Under the pieces are notes generated by a model, which was not told where the DNA came from, made no database searches, and saw only the letters and a program-made list of their open reading frames with translations. Source: Amia ocellicauda (taxonomy: Eukaryota > Chordata > Actinopteri > Amiiformes > Amiidae). Taken from it: 64,000 nt of DNA. The position numbers and the translations under genes are program-made. The stretch spans positions 56,185,940 to 56,249,939 of the forward strand of contig NC_089851.1 in NCBI RefSeq assembly GCF_036373705.1, read 5' to 3'. This document shows, in pieces, positions 15,001 to 27,672 of this stretch. Every line of letters begins with the position of its first letter. Positions within the stretch are counted from its first letter, which is position 1.

Positions 15001-18000
15001 TAGATATCGAGAGTCATAGATAGATAGATAGATAGATGGATGGATGGACGGCAAGGCAAGCATCTGATTGACATTGGTCCGTGATCTGCTGTTATGCTAC
15101 AATGCTACTGACCATTGGGGGAGCAATAGCAAGCAAGAGAGTTAGATATCAAGAGTCATAGATAGATAGATAGATAGATGGATGGATGGACGGCAAGGCA
15201 AGCATCTGATTGACAGTGGTCCGTGATCTGCTGTTATGCTACTATGCTACTGACCATTGGGGGAGCGATAGCAAGCAAGAGAGTTAGATATCAAGAGTCA
15301 TAGATAGGTAGATGGATGGGTGGATGGATGGACGGCAAGGCAAGCATCTGATTGACAGTGGTCCGTGATCTGCTGTTATGCTACTTTGCTACTGACCATT
15401 GGGGGAGCGATAGCAAGCAAGAGAGTTAGATATCGAGAGTCATAGATAGATAGATAGATAGATAGATGGATGGATGGACGGCAAGGCAAGCATCTGATTG
15501 ACAGTGGTCCGTGATCTGCTGTTATGCTACTATGCTACTGACCATTGGAGGAATGATAGCAAGCAAGAGAGTTAGATATCGAGAGTCATAGATAGATAGA
15601 TAGATAGATAGATGGATGGATGGACGGCAAGGCAAGCATCTGATTGACAGTGGTCCGTGATCTGCTGTTATGCTACTATGCTACTGACCATTGGGGGGGC
15701 GATAGCAAGCAAGAGAGTTAGATATCAAGAGTCATAGATAGATAGATAGATAGATGGATGGATGGACGGCAAGGCAAGCATCTGATTGACAGTGGTCCGT
15801 GATCTGCTGTTATGCTACTATGCTACTGACCATTGGGGGAGCGATAGCAAGCAAGAGAGTTAGATATCGAGAGTCATTGATAGATAGATAGATAGATGGA
15901 TGGATGGATGGACGGCAAGGCAAGCATCTGAGTGACAGTGGTCCGTGATCTGCTGTTATGCTACTATGCTACTGACCATTGGGGGAGCGATAGCAAGTAA
16001 GAGAGTTAGATATCGAGAGTCATTGATAGATTGATAGATAGATGGATGGATGGATGGACGGCAAGGCAAGCATCTGATTGACAGTGGTCCGTGATCTGCT
16101 GTTATGCTACTATGCTACTGACCATTGGGGGAGCGATAGCAAGCAAGAGAGTTAGATATCGAGAGTCATAGATAGATAGATAGATAGATGGATGGATGGA
16201 CGGCAAGGCAAGCATCTGATTGACATTGGTCCGTGATCTGCTGTTATGCTACAATGCTACTGACCATTGGGGGAGCAATAGCAAGCAAGAGAGTTAGATA
16301 TCAAGAGTCATAGATAGATAGATAGATAGATGGATGGATGGACGGCAAGGCAAGCATCTGATTGACAGTGGTCCGAGATCTGCTGTTATGCTACTATGCT
16401 ACTGACCATTGGGGGAGCGATATCAAGCAAGAGAGTTAGATATCAAGAGTCATAGATAGATAGATAGATGGATGGATGGATGGACGGCAAGGCAAGCATC
16501 TGATTGACAGTGGTCCGTGATCTGCTGTTATGCTACTATGCTACTGACCATTGGGGGAGCGATAGCAAGCAAGAGAGTTAGATAGCAAGAGTCATAGATA
16601 GGTAGATGGATGGGTGGATGGATGGACGGCAAGGCAAGCATCTGATTGACAGTGGTCCGTGATCTGCTGTTATGCTACTTTGCTACTGACCATTGGGGGA
16701 GCGATAGCAAGCAAGAGAGTTAGATATCGAGAGTCATAGATAGATAGATAGATAGATAGATGGATGGATGGACGGCAAGGCAAGCATCTGATTGACAGTG
16801 GTCCGTGATCTGCTGTTATGCTACTATGCTACTGACCATTGGAGGAGCGATAGCAAGCAAGAGAGTTAGATATCAAGAGTCATAGATAGATAGATAGATA
16901 GATGGATGGATGGACGGCAAGGCAAGCATCTGATTGACAGTGGTCCGTGATCTGCTGTTATGCTACTATGCTACTGACCATTGGGGGAGCGATAGCAAGC
17001 AAGAGAGTTAGATATCGAGAGTCATTGATAGATAGATAGATAGATGGATGGATGGATGGACGGCAAGGCAAGCATCTGAGTGACAGTGGTCCGTGATCTG
17101 CTGTTATGCTACTATGCTACTGACCATTGGGGGAGCGATAGCAAGCAAGAGAGTTAGATATCAAGAGTCATAGATAGATAGATAGATAGATGGATGGATG
17201 GACGGCAAGGCAAGCATCTGATTGACAGTGGTCCGTGATCTGCTGTTATGCTACTATGCTACTGACCATTGGGGGAGCGATAGCAAGCAAGAGAGTTAGA
17301 TATCGAGAGTCATTGATAGATAGATAGATAGATGGATGGATGGATGGACGGCAAGGCAAGCATCTGAGTGACAGTGGTCCGTGATCTGCTGTTATGCTAC
17401 TATGCTACTGACCATTGGGGGAGCGATAGCAAGCAAGAGAGTTAGATATCAAGAGTCATAGATAGATAGATAGATAGATGGATGGATGGACGGCAAGGCA
17501 AGCATCTGATTGACAGTGGTCCGTGATCTGCTGTTATGCTACTATGCTACTGACCATTGGGGGAGCGATAGCAAGTAAGAGAGTTAGATATCGAGAGTCA
17601 TTGATAGATAGATAGATAGATGGATGGATGAATGGATGGACGGCAAGGCAAGCATCTGATTGACAGTGGTCCGTGATCTGCTGTTATGCTACAATGCTAC
17701 TGACCATTGGGGGAGCGATAGCAAGCAAGAGAGTTAGATATCAAGAGTCATAGATAGATAGATAGATAGATGGATGGATGGACGGCAAGGCACGCATCTG
17801 ATTGACAGTGGTCCGTGATCTGCTGTTATGCTACTATGCTACTGACCATTGGGGGAGCGATAGCAAGCAAGAGAGTTAGATATCGAGAGTCATTGATAGA
17901 TAGATAGATAGATGGATGGATGGATGGACGGCAAGGCAAGCATCTGAGTGACAGTGGTCCGTGATCTGCTGTTATGCTACTATGCTACTGACCATTGGGG

Positions 18001-21000
18001 GAGTGATAGCAAGCAAGAGAGTTAGATATCAAGAGTCATAGATAGATAGATAGATAGATAGATGGATGGATGGACGGCAAGGCAAGCATCTGATTGACAG
18101 TGGTCCGTGATCTGCTGTTATGCTACTATGCTACTGACCATTGGGGGAGCGATAGCAAGTAAGAGAGTTAGATATCGAGAGTCATTGATAGATAGATAGA
18201 TAGATGGATGGATGAATGGATGGACGGCAAGGCAAGCATCTGATTGACAGTGGTCCGTGATCTGCTGTTATGCTACAATGCTACTGACCATTGGGGGAGC
18301 AATAGCAAGCAAGAGAGTTAGATATCAAGAGTCATAGATAGATAGATAGATAGATGGATGGATGGACGGCAAGGCAAGCATCTGATTGACAGTGGTCCGA
18401 GATCTGCTGTTATGCTACTATGCTACTGACCATTGGGGGAGCGATATCAAGCAAGAGAGTTAGATATCAAGAGTCATAGATAGATAGATAGATGGATGGA
18501 TGGATGGACGGCAAGGCAAGCATCTGATTGACAGTGGTCCGTGATCTGCTGTTATGCTACTATGCTACTGACCATTGGGGGAGCGATAGCAAGCAAGAGA
18601 GTTAGATATCAAGAGTCATAGATAGGTAGATGGATGGGTGGATGGATGGACGGCAAGGCAAGCATCTGATTGACAGTGGTCCGTGATCTGCTGTTATGCT
18701 ACTTTGCTACTGACCATTGGGGGAGCGATAGCAAGCAAGAGAGTTAGATATCGAGAGTCATAGATAGATAGATAGATAGATAGATGGATGGATGGACGGC
18801 AAGGCAAGCATCTGATTGACAGTGGTCCGTGATCTGCTGTTATGCTACTATGCTACTGACCATTGGAGGAGCGATAGCAAGCAAGAGAGTTAGATATCGA
18901 GAGTCATAGATAGATAGATAGATAGATAGATGGATGGATGGACGGCAAGGCAAGCATCTGATTGACAGTGGTCCGTGATCTGCTGTTATGCTACTATGCT
19001 ACTGACCATTGGGGGGGCGATAGCAAGCAAGTGAGTTAGATATCAAGAGTCATAGATAGATAGATAGATAGATGGATGGATGGACGGCAAGGCAAGCATC
19101 TGATTGACAGTGGTCCGTGATCTGCTGTTATGCTACTATGCTACTGACCATTGGGGGAGCGATAGCAAGCAAGAGAGTTAGATATCGAGAGTCATTGATA
19201 GATAGATAGATAGATGGATGGATGGATGGACGGCAAGGCAAGCATCTGAGTGACAGTGGTCCGTGATCTGCTGTTATGCTACTATGCTACTGACCATTGG
19301 GGGAGCGATAGCAAGCAAGAGAGTTAGATATCAAGAGTCATAGATAGATAGATAGATAGATGGATGGATGGACGGCAAGGCAAGCATCTGATTGACAGTG
19401 GTCCGTGATCTGCTGTTATGCTACTATGCTACTGACCATTGGGGGAGCGATAGCAAGCAAGAGAGTTAGATATCGAGAGTCATTGATAGATAGATAGATA
19501 GATGGATGGATGGATGGACGGCAAGGCAAGCATCTGAGTGACAGTGGTCCGTGATCTGCTGTTATGCTACTATGCTACTGACCATTGGGGGAGCGATAGC
19601 AAGCAAGAGAGTTAGATATCAAGAGTCATAGATAGATAGATAGATAGATGGATGGATGGACGGCAAGGCAAGCATCTGATTGACAGTGGTCCGTGATCTG
19701 CTGTTATGCTACTATGCTACTGACCATTGGGGGAGCGATAGCAAGTAAGAGAGTTAGATATCGAGAGTCATTGATAGATAGATAGATAGATGGATGGATG
19801 AATGGATGGACGGCAAGGCAAGCATCTGATTGACAGTGGTCCGTGATCTGCTGTTATGCTACAATGCTACTGACCATTGGGGGAGCGATAGCAAGCAAGA
19901 GAGTTAGATATCAAGAGTCATAGATAGATAGATAGATAGATGGATGGATGGACGGCAAGGCACGCATCTGATTGACAGTGGTCCGTGATCTGCTGTTATG
20001 CTACTATGCTACTGACCATTGGGGGAGCGATAGCAAGCAAGAGAGTTAGATATCGAGAGTCATTGATAGATAGATAGATAGATGGATGGATGGATGGACG
20101 GCAAGGCAAGCATCTGAGTGACAGTGGTCCGTGATCTGCTGTTATGCTACTATGCTACTGACCATTGGGGGAGTGATAGCAAGCAAGAGAGTTAGATATC
20201 AAGAGTCATAGATAGATAGATAGATAGATAGATGGATGGATGGACGGCAAGGCAAGCATCTGATTGACAGTGGTCCGTGATCTGCTGTTATGCTACTATG
20301 CTACTGACCATTGGGGGAGCGATAGCAAGTAAGAGAGTTAGATATCGAGAGTCATTGATAGATAGATAGATAGATGGATGGATGAATGGACGGCAAGGCA
20401 AGCATCTGATTGACAGTGGTCCGTGATCTGCTGTTATGCTACTATGCTACTGACCATTGGGGGAGCGATAGCAAGTAAGAGAGTTAGATATCGAGAGTCA
20501 TTGATAGATTGATAGATAGATGGATGGATGGATGGACGGCAAGGCAAGCATCTGATTGACAGTGGTCCGTGATCTGCTGTTATGCTACTATGCTACTGAC
20601 CATTGGGGGAGCGATAGCAAGCAAGAGAGTTAGATATCGAGAGTCATAGATAGATAGATAGATAGATGGATGGATGGACGGCAAGGCAAGCATCTGATTG
20701 ACATTGGTCCGTGATCTGCTGTTATGCTACAATGCTACTGACCATTGGGGGAGCAATAGCAAGCAAGAGAGTTAGATATCAAGAGTCATAGATAGATAGA
20801 TAGATAGATGGATGGATGGACGGCAAGGCAAGCATCTGATTGACAGTGGTCCGAGATCTGCTGTTATGCTACTATGCTACTGACCATTGGGGGAGCGATA
20901 GCAAGCAAGAGAGTTAGATATCAAGAGTCATAGATAGGTAGATGGATGGGTGGATGGATGGACGGCAAGGCAAGCATCTGATTGACAGTGGTCCGTGATC

Positions 21001-24000
21001 TGCTGTTATGCTACTTTGCTACTGACCATTGGGGGAGCGATAGCAAGCAAGAGAGTTAGATGTCAAGAGTCATAGATAGATAGATAGATGGATGGATGGA
21101 TGGACGGCAAGGCAAGCATCTGATTGACAGTGGTCCGTGATCTGCTGTTATGCTACTATGCTACTGACCATTGGGGGGGCGATAGCAAGCAAGAGAGTTA
21201 GATATCAAGAGTCATAGATAGATAGATAGATAGATGGATGGATGGACGGCAAGGCAAGCATCTGATTGACAGTGGTCCGTGATCTGCTGTTATGCTACTA
21301 TGCTACTGACCATTGGGGGAGCGATAGCAAGCAAGAGAGTTAGATATCGAGAGTCATTGATAGATTGATAGATAGATGGATGGATGGATGGACGGCAAGG
21401 CAAGCATCTGAGTGACAGTGGTCCGTGATCTGCTGTTATGCTACTATGCTACTGACCATTGGGGGAGCGATAGCAAGTAAGAGAGTTAGATATCGAGAGT
21501 CATTGATAGATTGATAGATAGATGGATGGATGGATGGACGGCAAGGCAAGCATCTGATTGACAGTGCTCCGTGATCTGCTGTTATGCTACTATGCTACTG
21601 ACCATTGGGGGAGCGATAGCAAGCAAGAGAGTTAGATATCGAGAGTCATAGATAGATAGATAGATAGATGGATGGATGGACGGCAAGGCAAGCATCTGAT
21701 TGACATTGGTCCGTGATCTGCTGTTATGCTACAATGCTACTGACCATTGGGGGAGCAATAGCAAGCAAGAGAGTTAGATATCAAGAGTCATAGATAGATA
21801 GATAGATAGATGGATGGATGGACGGCAAGGCAAGCATCTGATTGACAGTGGTCCGAGATCTGCTGTTATGCTACTATGCTACTGACCATTGGGGGAGCGA
21901 TATCAAGCAAGAGAGTTAGATATCAAGAGTCATAGATAGATAGATAGATGGATGGATGGATGGACGGCAAGGCAAGCATCTGATTGACAGTGGTCCGTGA
22001 TCTGCTGTTATGCTACTATGCTACTGACCATTGGGGGAGCGATAGCAAGCAAGAGAGTTAGATATCAAGAGTCATAGATAGGTAGATGGATGGGTGGATG
22101 GATGGACGGCAAGGCAAGCATCTGATTGACAGTGGTCCGTGATCTGCTGTTATGCTACTTTGCTACTGACCATTGGGGGAGCGATAGCAAGCAAGAGAGT
22201 TAGATATCGAGAGTCATAGATAGATAGATAGATAGATAGATGGATGGATGGACGGCAAGGCAAGCATCTGATTGACAGTGGTCCGTGATCTGCTGTTATG
22301 CTACTATGCTACTGACCATTGGAGGAGCGATAGCAAGCAAGAGAGTTAGATATCGAGAGTCATAGATAGATAGATAGATAGATAGATGGATGGATGGACG
22401 GCAAGGCAAGCATCTGATTGACAGTGGTCCGTGATCTGCTGTTATGCTACTATGCTACTGACCATTGGGGGGGCGATAGCAAGCAAGAGAGTTAAATATC
22501 AAGAGTCATAGATAGATAGATAGATAGATGGATGGATGGACGGCAAGGCAAGCATCTGATTGACAGTGGTCCGTGATCTGCTGTTATGCTACTATGCTAC
22601 TGACCATTGGGGGAGCGATAGCAAGCAAGAGAGTTAGATATCGAGAGTCATTGATAGATAGATAGATAGATGGATGGATGGATGGACGGCAAGGCAAGCA
22701 TCTGAGTGACAGTGGTCCGTGATCTGCTGTTATGCTACTATGCTACTGACCATTGGGGGAGCGATAGCAAGCAAGAGAGTTAGATATCAAGAGTCATAGA
22801 TAGATAGATAGATAGATGGATGGATGGACGGCAAGGCAAGCATCTGATTGACAGTGGTCCGTGATCTGCTGTTATGCTACTATGCTACTGACCATTGGGG
22901 GAGCGATAGCAAGCAAGAGAGTTAGATATCGAGAGTCATTGATAGATAGATAGATAGATGGATGGATGAATGGATGGACGGCAAGGCAAGCATCTGATTG
23001 ACAGTGGTCCGTGATCTGCTGTTATGCTACAATGCTACTGACCATTGGGGGAGCGATAGCAAGCAAGAGAGTTAGATATCAAGAGTCATAGATAGATAGA
23101 TAGATAGATGGATGGATGGACGGCAAGGCAAGCATCTGATTGACAGTGGTCCGTGATCTGCTGTTATGCTACTATGCTACTGACCATTGGGGGAGCGATA
23201 GCAAGTAAGAGAGTTAGATATCGAGAGTCATTGATAGATAGATAGATAGATGGATGGATGAATGGATGGACGGCAAGGCAAGCATCTGATTGACAGTGGT
23301 CCGTGATCTGCTGTTATGCTACAATGCTACTGACCATTGGGGGAGCGATAGCAAGCAAGAGAGTTAGATATCAAGAGTCATAGATAGATAGATAGATAGA
23401 TGGATGGATGGACGGCAAGGCACGCATCTGATTGACAGTGGTCCGTGATCTGCTGTTATGCTACTATGCTACTGACCATTGGGGGAGCGATAGCAAGCAA
23501 GAGAGTTAGATATCGAGAGTCATTGATAGATAGATAGATAGATGGATGGATGGATGGACGGCAAGGCAAGCATCTGAGTGACAGTGGTCCGTGATCTGCT
23601 GTTATGCTACTATGCTACTGACCATTGGGGGAGTGATAGCAAGCAAGAGAGTTAGATATCAAGAGTCATAGATAGATAGATAGATAGATAGATGGATGGA
23701 TGGACGGCAAGGCAAGCATCTGATTGACAGTGGTCCGTGATCTGCTGTTATGCTACTATGCTACTGACCATTGGGGGAGCGATAGCAAGTAAGAGAGTTA
23801 GATATCGAGAGTCATTGATAGATAGATAGATAGATGGATGGATGAATGGATGGACGGCAAGGCAAGCATCTGATTGACAGTGGTCCGTGATCTGCTGTTA
23901 TGCTACAATGCTACTGACCATTGGGGGAGCGATAGCAAGCAAGAGAGTTAGATATCAAGAGTCATAGATAGATAGATAGATAGATGGATGGATGGACGGC

Positions 24001-26765
24001 AAGGCAAGCATCTGATTGACAGTGGTCCGTGATCTGCTGTTATGCTACTATGCTACTGACCATTGGGGGAGCGATTGCAAGTAAGAGAGTTAGATATCGA
24101 GAGTCATTGATAGATTGATAGATAGATGGATGGATGGATGGACGGCAAGGCAAGCATCTGATTGACAGTGGTCCGTGATCTGCTGTTATGCTACTATGCT
24201 ACTGACCATTGGGGGAGCGATAGCAAGCAAGAGAGTTAGATATCGAGAGTCATAGATAGATAGATAGATAGATGGATGGATGGACGGCAAGGCAAGCATC
24301 TGATTGACATTGGTCCGTGATCTGCTGTTATGCTACAATGCTACTGACCATTGGGGGAGCAATAGCAAGCAAGAGAGTTAGATATCAAGAGTCATAGATA
24401 GATAGATAGATAGATGGATGGATGGACGGCAAGGCAAGCATCTGATTGACAGTGGTCCGAGATCTGCTGTTATGCTACTATGCTACTGACCATTGGGGGA
24501 GCGATAGCAAGCAAGAGAGTTAGATATCAAGAGTCATAGATAGGTAGATGGATGGGTGGATGGATGGACGGCAAGGCAAGCATCTGATTGACAGTGGTCC
24601 GTGATCTGCTGTTATGCTACTTTGCTACTGACCATTGGGGGAGCGATAGCAAGCAAGAGAGTTAGATGTCAAGAGTCATAGATAGATAGATAGATGGATG
24701 GATGGATGGACGGCAAGGCAAGCATCTGATTGACAGTGGTCCGTGATCTGCTGTTATGCTACTATGCTACTGACCATTGGGGGGGCGATAGCAAGCAAGA
24801 GAGTTAGATATCAAGAGTCATAGATAGATAGATAGATAGATGGATGGATGGACGGCAAGGCAAGCATCTGATTGACAGTGGTCCGTGATCTGCTGTTATG
24901 CTACTATGCTACTGACCATTGGGGGAGCGATAGCAAGCAAGAGAGTTAGATATCGAGAGTCATTGATAGATTGATAGATAGATGGATGGATGGATGGACG
25001 GCAAGGCAAGCATCTGAGTGACAGTGGTCCGTGATCTGCTGTTATGCTACTATGCTACTGACCATTGGGGGAGCGATAGCAAGTAAGAGAGTTAGATATC
25101 GAGAGTCATTGATAGATTGATAGATAGATGGATGGATGGATGGACGGCAAGGCAAGCATCTGATTGACAGTGGTCCGTGATCTGCTGTTATGCTACTATG
25201 CTACTGACCATTGGGGGAGCGATAGCAAGCAAGAGAGTTAGATATCGAGAGTCATAGATAGATAGATAGATAGATGGATGGATGGACGGCAAGGCAAGCA
25301 TCTGATTGACATTGGTCCGTGATCTGCTGTTATGCTACAATGCTACTGACCATTGGGGGAGCAATAGCAAGCAAGAGAGTTAGATATCAAGAGTCATAGA
25401 TAGATAGATAGATAGATGGATGGATGGACGGCAAGGCAAGCATCTGATTGACAGTGGTCCGAGATCTGCTGTTATGCTACTATGCTACTGACCATTGGGG
25501 GAGCGATATCAAGCAAGAGAGTTAGATATCAAGAGTCATAGATAGATAGATAGATGGATGGATGGATGGACGGCAAGGCAAGCATCTGATTGACAGTGGT
25601 CCGTGATCTGCTGTTATGCTACTATGCTACTGACCATTGGGGGAGCGATAGCAAGCAAGAGAGTTAGATATCAAGAGTCATAGATAGGTAGATGGATGGG
25701 TGGATGGATGGACGGCAAGGCAAGCATCTGATTGACAGTGGTCCGTGATCTGCTGTTATGCTACTTTGCTACTGACCATTGGGGGAGCGATAGCAAGCAA
25801 GAGAGTTAGATATCGAGAGTCATAGATAGATAGATAGATAGATAGATGGATGGATGGACGGCAAGGCAAGCATCTGATTGACAGTGGTCCGTGATCTGCT
25901 GTTATGCTACTATGCTACTGACCATTGGAGGAGCGATAGCAAGCAAGAGAGTTAGATATCGAGAGTCATAGATAGATAGATAGATAGATAGATAGATGGA
26001 TGGACGGCAAGGCAAGCATCTGATTGACAGTGGTCCGTGATCTGCTGTTATGCTACTATGCTACTGACCATTGGGGGAGCGATAGCAAGCAAGAGAGTTA
26101 GATATCGAGAGTCATAGATAGATAGATAGATAGATGGATGGATGGACGGCAAGGCAAGCATCTGATTGACAGTGGTCCGTGATCTGATGTTATGCTACTA
26201 TGCTACTGACCATTGGGGGAGCGATAGCAAGCAAGAGAGTTAGATATCAAGAGTCATAGATAGATAGATAGATAGATAGATGGATGGATGGACGGCAAGG
26301 CAAGCATCTGATTGACAGTGGTCCATGATCTGCTGTTATGCTACTATGCTACTGACCATTGGGGGAGCGATAGCAAGCAAGAGAGTTAGATATCGAGAGT
26401 CATAGATAGATAGATAGATAGATGGATGGATGGACGGCAAGGCAAGCATCTGATTGACAGTGGTCCGTGATCTGCTGTTATGCTACTATGCTACTGACCA
26501 TTGGGGGAGCGATAGCAAGCAAGAGAGTTAGATATCGAGAGTCATAGATAGATAGATAGATAGATGGATGGATGGACGGCAAGGCAAGCTCCTGATTGAC
26601 AGTGGTCCGTGATCTGCTGTTATGCTACTATGCTACTGACCATTGGGGGAGCGATAGCAAGCAAGAGAGTTAGATATTGAGAGTCATAGATAGATAGATG
26701 GATGGATGGACGGCAAGGCAAGCTCCTGATTGACAGTGGTCCGTGATCTGCTGTTATGCTACTAT
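1..26765 (+). repeat. ~144-bp satellite array A with (GATA)n(GGAT)n core
   Basis: About 187 head-to-tail monomers of 142-150 bp. Each monomer contains GATCTGCTGTTATGCTAC, then TGACCATTGGGGGAGCGATA, GAGAGTTAGATATC, a run of GATA units that turns into GGAT units, and GGCAAGGCAAGCATCTGATTG. Length differences between monomers come almost entirely from the GATA/GGAT counts. Monomer variants recur in a fixed order: GTCCGAGATC (for GTCCGTGATC) at 1001, 3873 and 6745, exactly 2872 bp apart, so the working unit is about 20 monomers. I see no gene in the array. The array runs off the left edge of the window and ends inside a monomer at ..CTACTAT where tRNA module 1 begins. Confidence 0.97.
2500..16800 (+). 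repeat. Duplicated ~7.2-kb super-unit inside satellite array A
   Basis: Rare monomer variants occur twice at a constant distance. AATAGCATGC is at 6651 and 13831, and GAATGATAGC at 8371 and 15551, both 7180 bp apart. TTCATTGGGG is at 3331 and 10799, 7468 bp apart, which is 288 bp or two monomers more. A block of roughly 50 monomers has therefore been duplicated in tandem, with a later two-monomer gain or loss between the copies. The outer limits given are approximate because the flanking monomers are nearly identical. Confidence 0.75.
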
Positions 26766-26787
26766 CAGCAGCAGCAGCTGCAGATTT

Positions 26788-26861
26788 GGCGCCGTGGCTC
26801 AGTTGGTTAAAGCGCCTGTCTAGTAAACAGGAGGTCCTGGGTTCAAATCCCAGCGGTGCCT
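26788..26861 (+). tRNA. tRNA-Thr(AGT), module 1
   Basis: 74 nt. Acceptor arms GGCGCCG and CGGTGCC pair completely with one G-U. The anticodon stem is CCTGT/ACAGG with loop CTAGTAA, giving anticodon AGT (threonine, A34 normally edited to inosine). The B box GGTTCAAATCC keeps T54, T55 and C56 and closes a CTGGG/CCCAG stem. The D stem has one C-A mismatch. No T run follows directly; the first TTTT is about 58 nt downstream at 26919, so transcripts would carry a long trailer. It looks functional. Confidence 0.9.
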
Positions 26862-27147
26862 TAGGCGGGCTTTCTGTGCTCCTTGCGAAGCTTGTGCTTC
26901 CGCTTTGTCGATCATCAGTTTTAGCAAGATAGGCTTATCGTAAAGCCATCAGAGGACGTAATGAACCGGAAAGCCAACTGGACAGACGCCGGATTGTACA
27001 GAAGAACCAGAACCTAAAGGACACGCGCTACGGCCAACATCCAATTCCCATTGCCGCCCCTGGACAGTCGCAACAGGGAGCTTGTTGCTCCCGTCAACCT
27101 TACGTTTTCACCTCTGTGTGCTTCCTTTGTTGCAGCCTGCATCCAGA

Positions 27148-27227
27148 TTTTGTTTTGTTTTGTTTTGTTTTGTTTTGTTTTGTTTTGTTTTGTTTTGTTT
27201 TGTTTTGTTTTGTTTTGTTTTGTTTTG
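27148..27227 (+). repeat. (TTTTG)16 pentanucleotide tract
   Basis: Sixteen perfect TTTTG units between the two threonine tRNA genes. Every unit contains a four-T run, the minimal RNA polymerase III termination signal on this strand. The long FVLFC-type reading frames over it are artefacts of the repeat. Confidence 0.95.
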
Positions 27228-27270
27228 TGCCTTACACCTGAGTGTAGGCACTGGGGAATGGGAGAGTCCT

Positions 27271-27344
27271 GGCACCGTGGCTTAGTTGGTCAAAGCGCCT
27301 GTCTTGTAAACAGGAAACCCTGGGTTGGACTCCCAGCAGTGCCT
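27271..27344 (+). tRNA. tRNA-Thr(TGT), module 1, probably degenerate
   Basis: 74 nt, starting GGCACCGTGGCTTAGTTGG. The anticodon loop CTTGTAA gives TGT. The acceptor 3' arm CAGTGCC leaves a C6-A67 mismatch that is shared by all copies here. The B box reads GGTTGGACTCC: invariant C56 is replaced by G, which should weaken TFIIIC binding and the D-loop/T-loop contact. Probably a decaying copy. Confidence 0.75.
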
Positions 27345-27508
27345 TGGTTTATGTTGGCCTAGGCAATGGAAAGGAAGTTTCTAAACGCTCAATACATTTT
27401 TGCACGACGGCCGTCCGCAGCAAGCAGCTTAAGGTTACTGTAGCCGCAGTCTGGCAAGCTGACCGCCAGAAGTAGAAAAAATAACAAGGGGCGGGGGGAA
27501 AAGCAGGC

Positions 27509-27582
27509 CGTCCCTGGGTGGATTCAAACCACCATCCTTTCGGTTAAGAGCCAAACGCGCTGACCGATTGCGCCACAGACAT
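27509..27582 (-). tRNA. tRNA-Asn-type gene with CTT (Lys) anticodon, module 1
   Basis: On the minus strand the body matches vertebrate tRNA-Asn (GGCGCAATCGGTCAGCGCG, 3' acceptor CAGGGAC, discriminator G), but the anticodon loop is CTCTTAA instead of CTGTTAA, so GTT has become CTT. The 5' acceptor arm reads ATGTCTG, apparently through loss of two bases, and leaves mismatches at 1-72 and 3-70. The B box is GGTTTGAATCC (C56 to T). AAAA at 27499-27502 gives a TTTT terminator just past the 3' end on the minus strand. Probably a tRNA pseudogene. Confidence 0.75.
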
Positions 27583-27672
27583 GATGTGGTTGCTGCAGTC
27601 GTGCAGTTCCTTCACAGTTGCCAAAAATCATTTCCAGCACACGATTTTCTTTGTCGTTGAATGCAACATACG

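Larger units (their letters stand above)
26766..27672 (+). other. tRNA module 1 embedded in satellite
   Basis: A 907-bp non-satellite block starting with a short CAG run. It carries tRNA-Thr(AGT), a spacer, a (TTTTG)16 tract, tRNA-Thr(TGT) and a minus-strand Asn-type tRNA. It sits inside one satellite monomer: the left side stops after CTACTAT and the right side resumes at TGACCATTGG, so only the monomer bases GCTAC are replaced. The same two junctions recur at modules 2 and 3, which shows that the block was inserted once and then multiplied together with the satellite. Confidence 0.9.

Noticed and set aside
1-26765. CENP-B box or other centromere mark in the monomer
   Set aside because: The monomer length would fit a centromere, but I find no TTCG..CGGG type motif. 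A centromere role cannot be supported from sequence.
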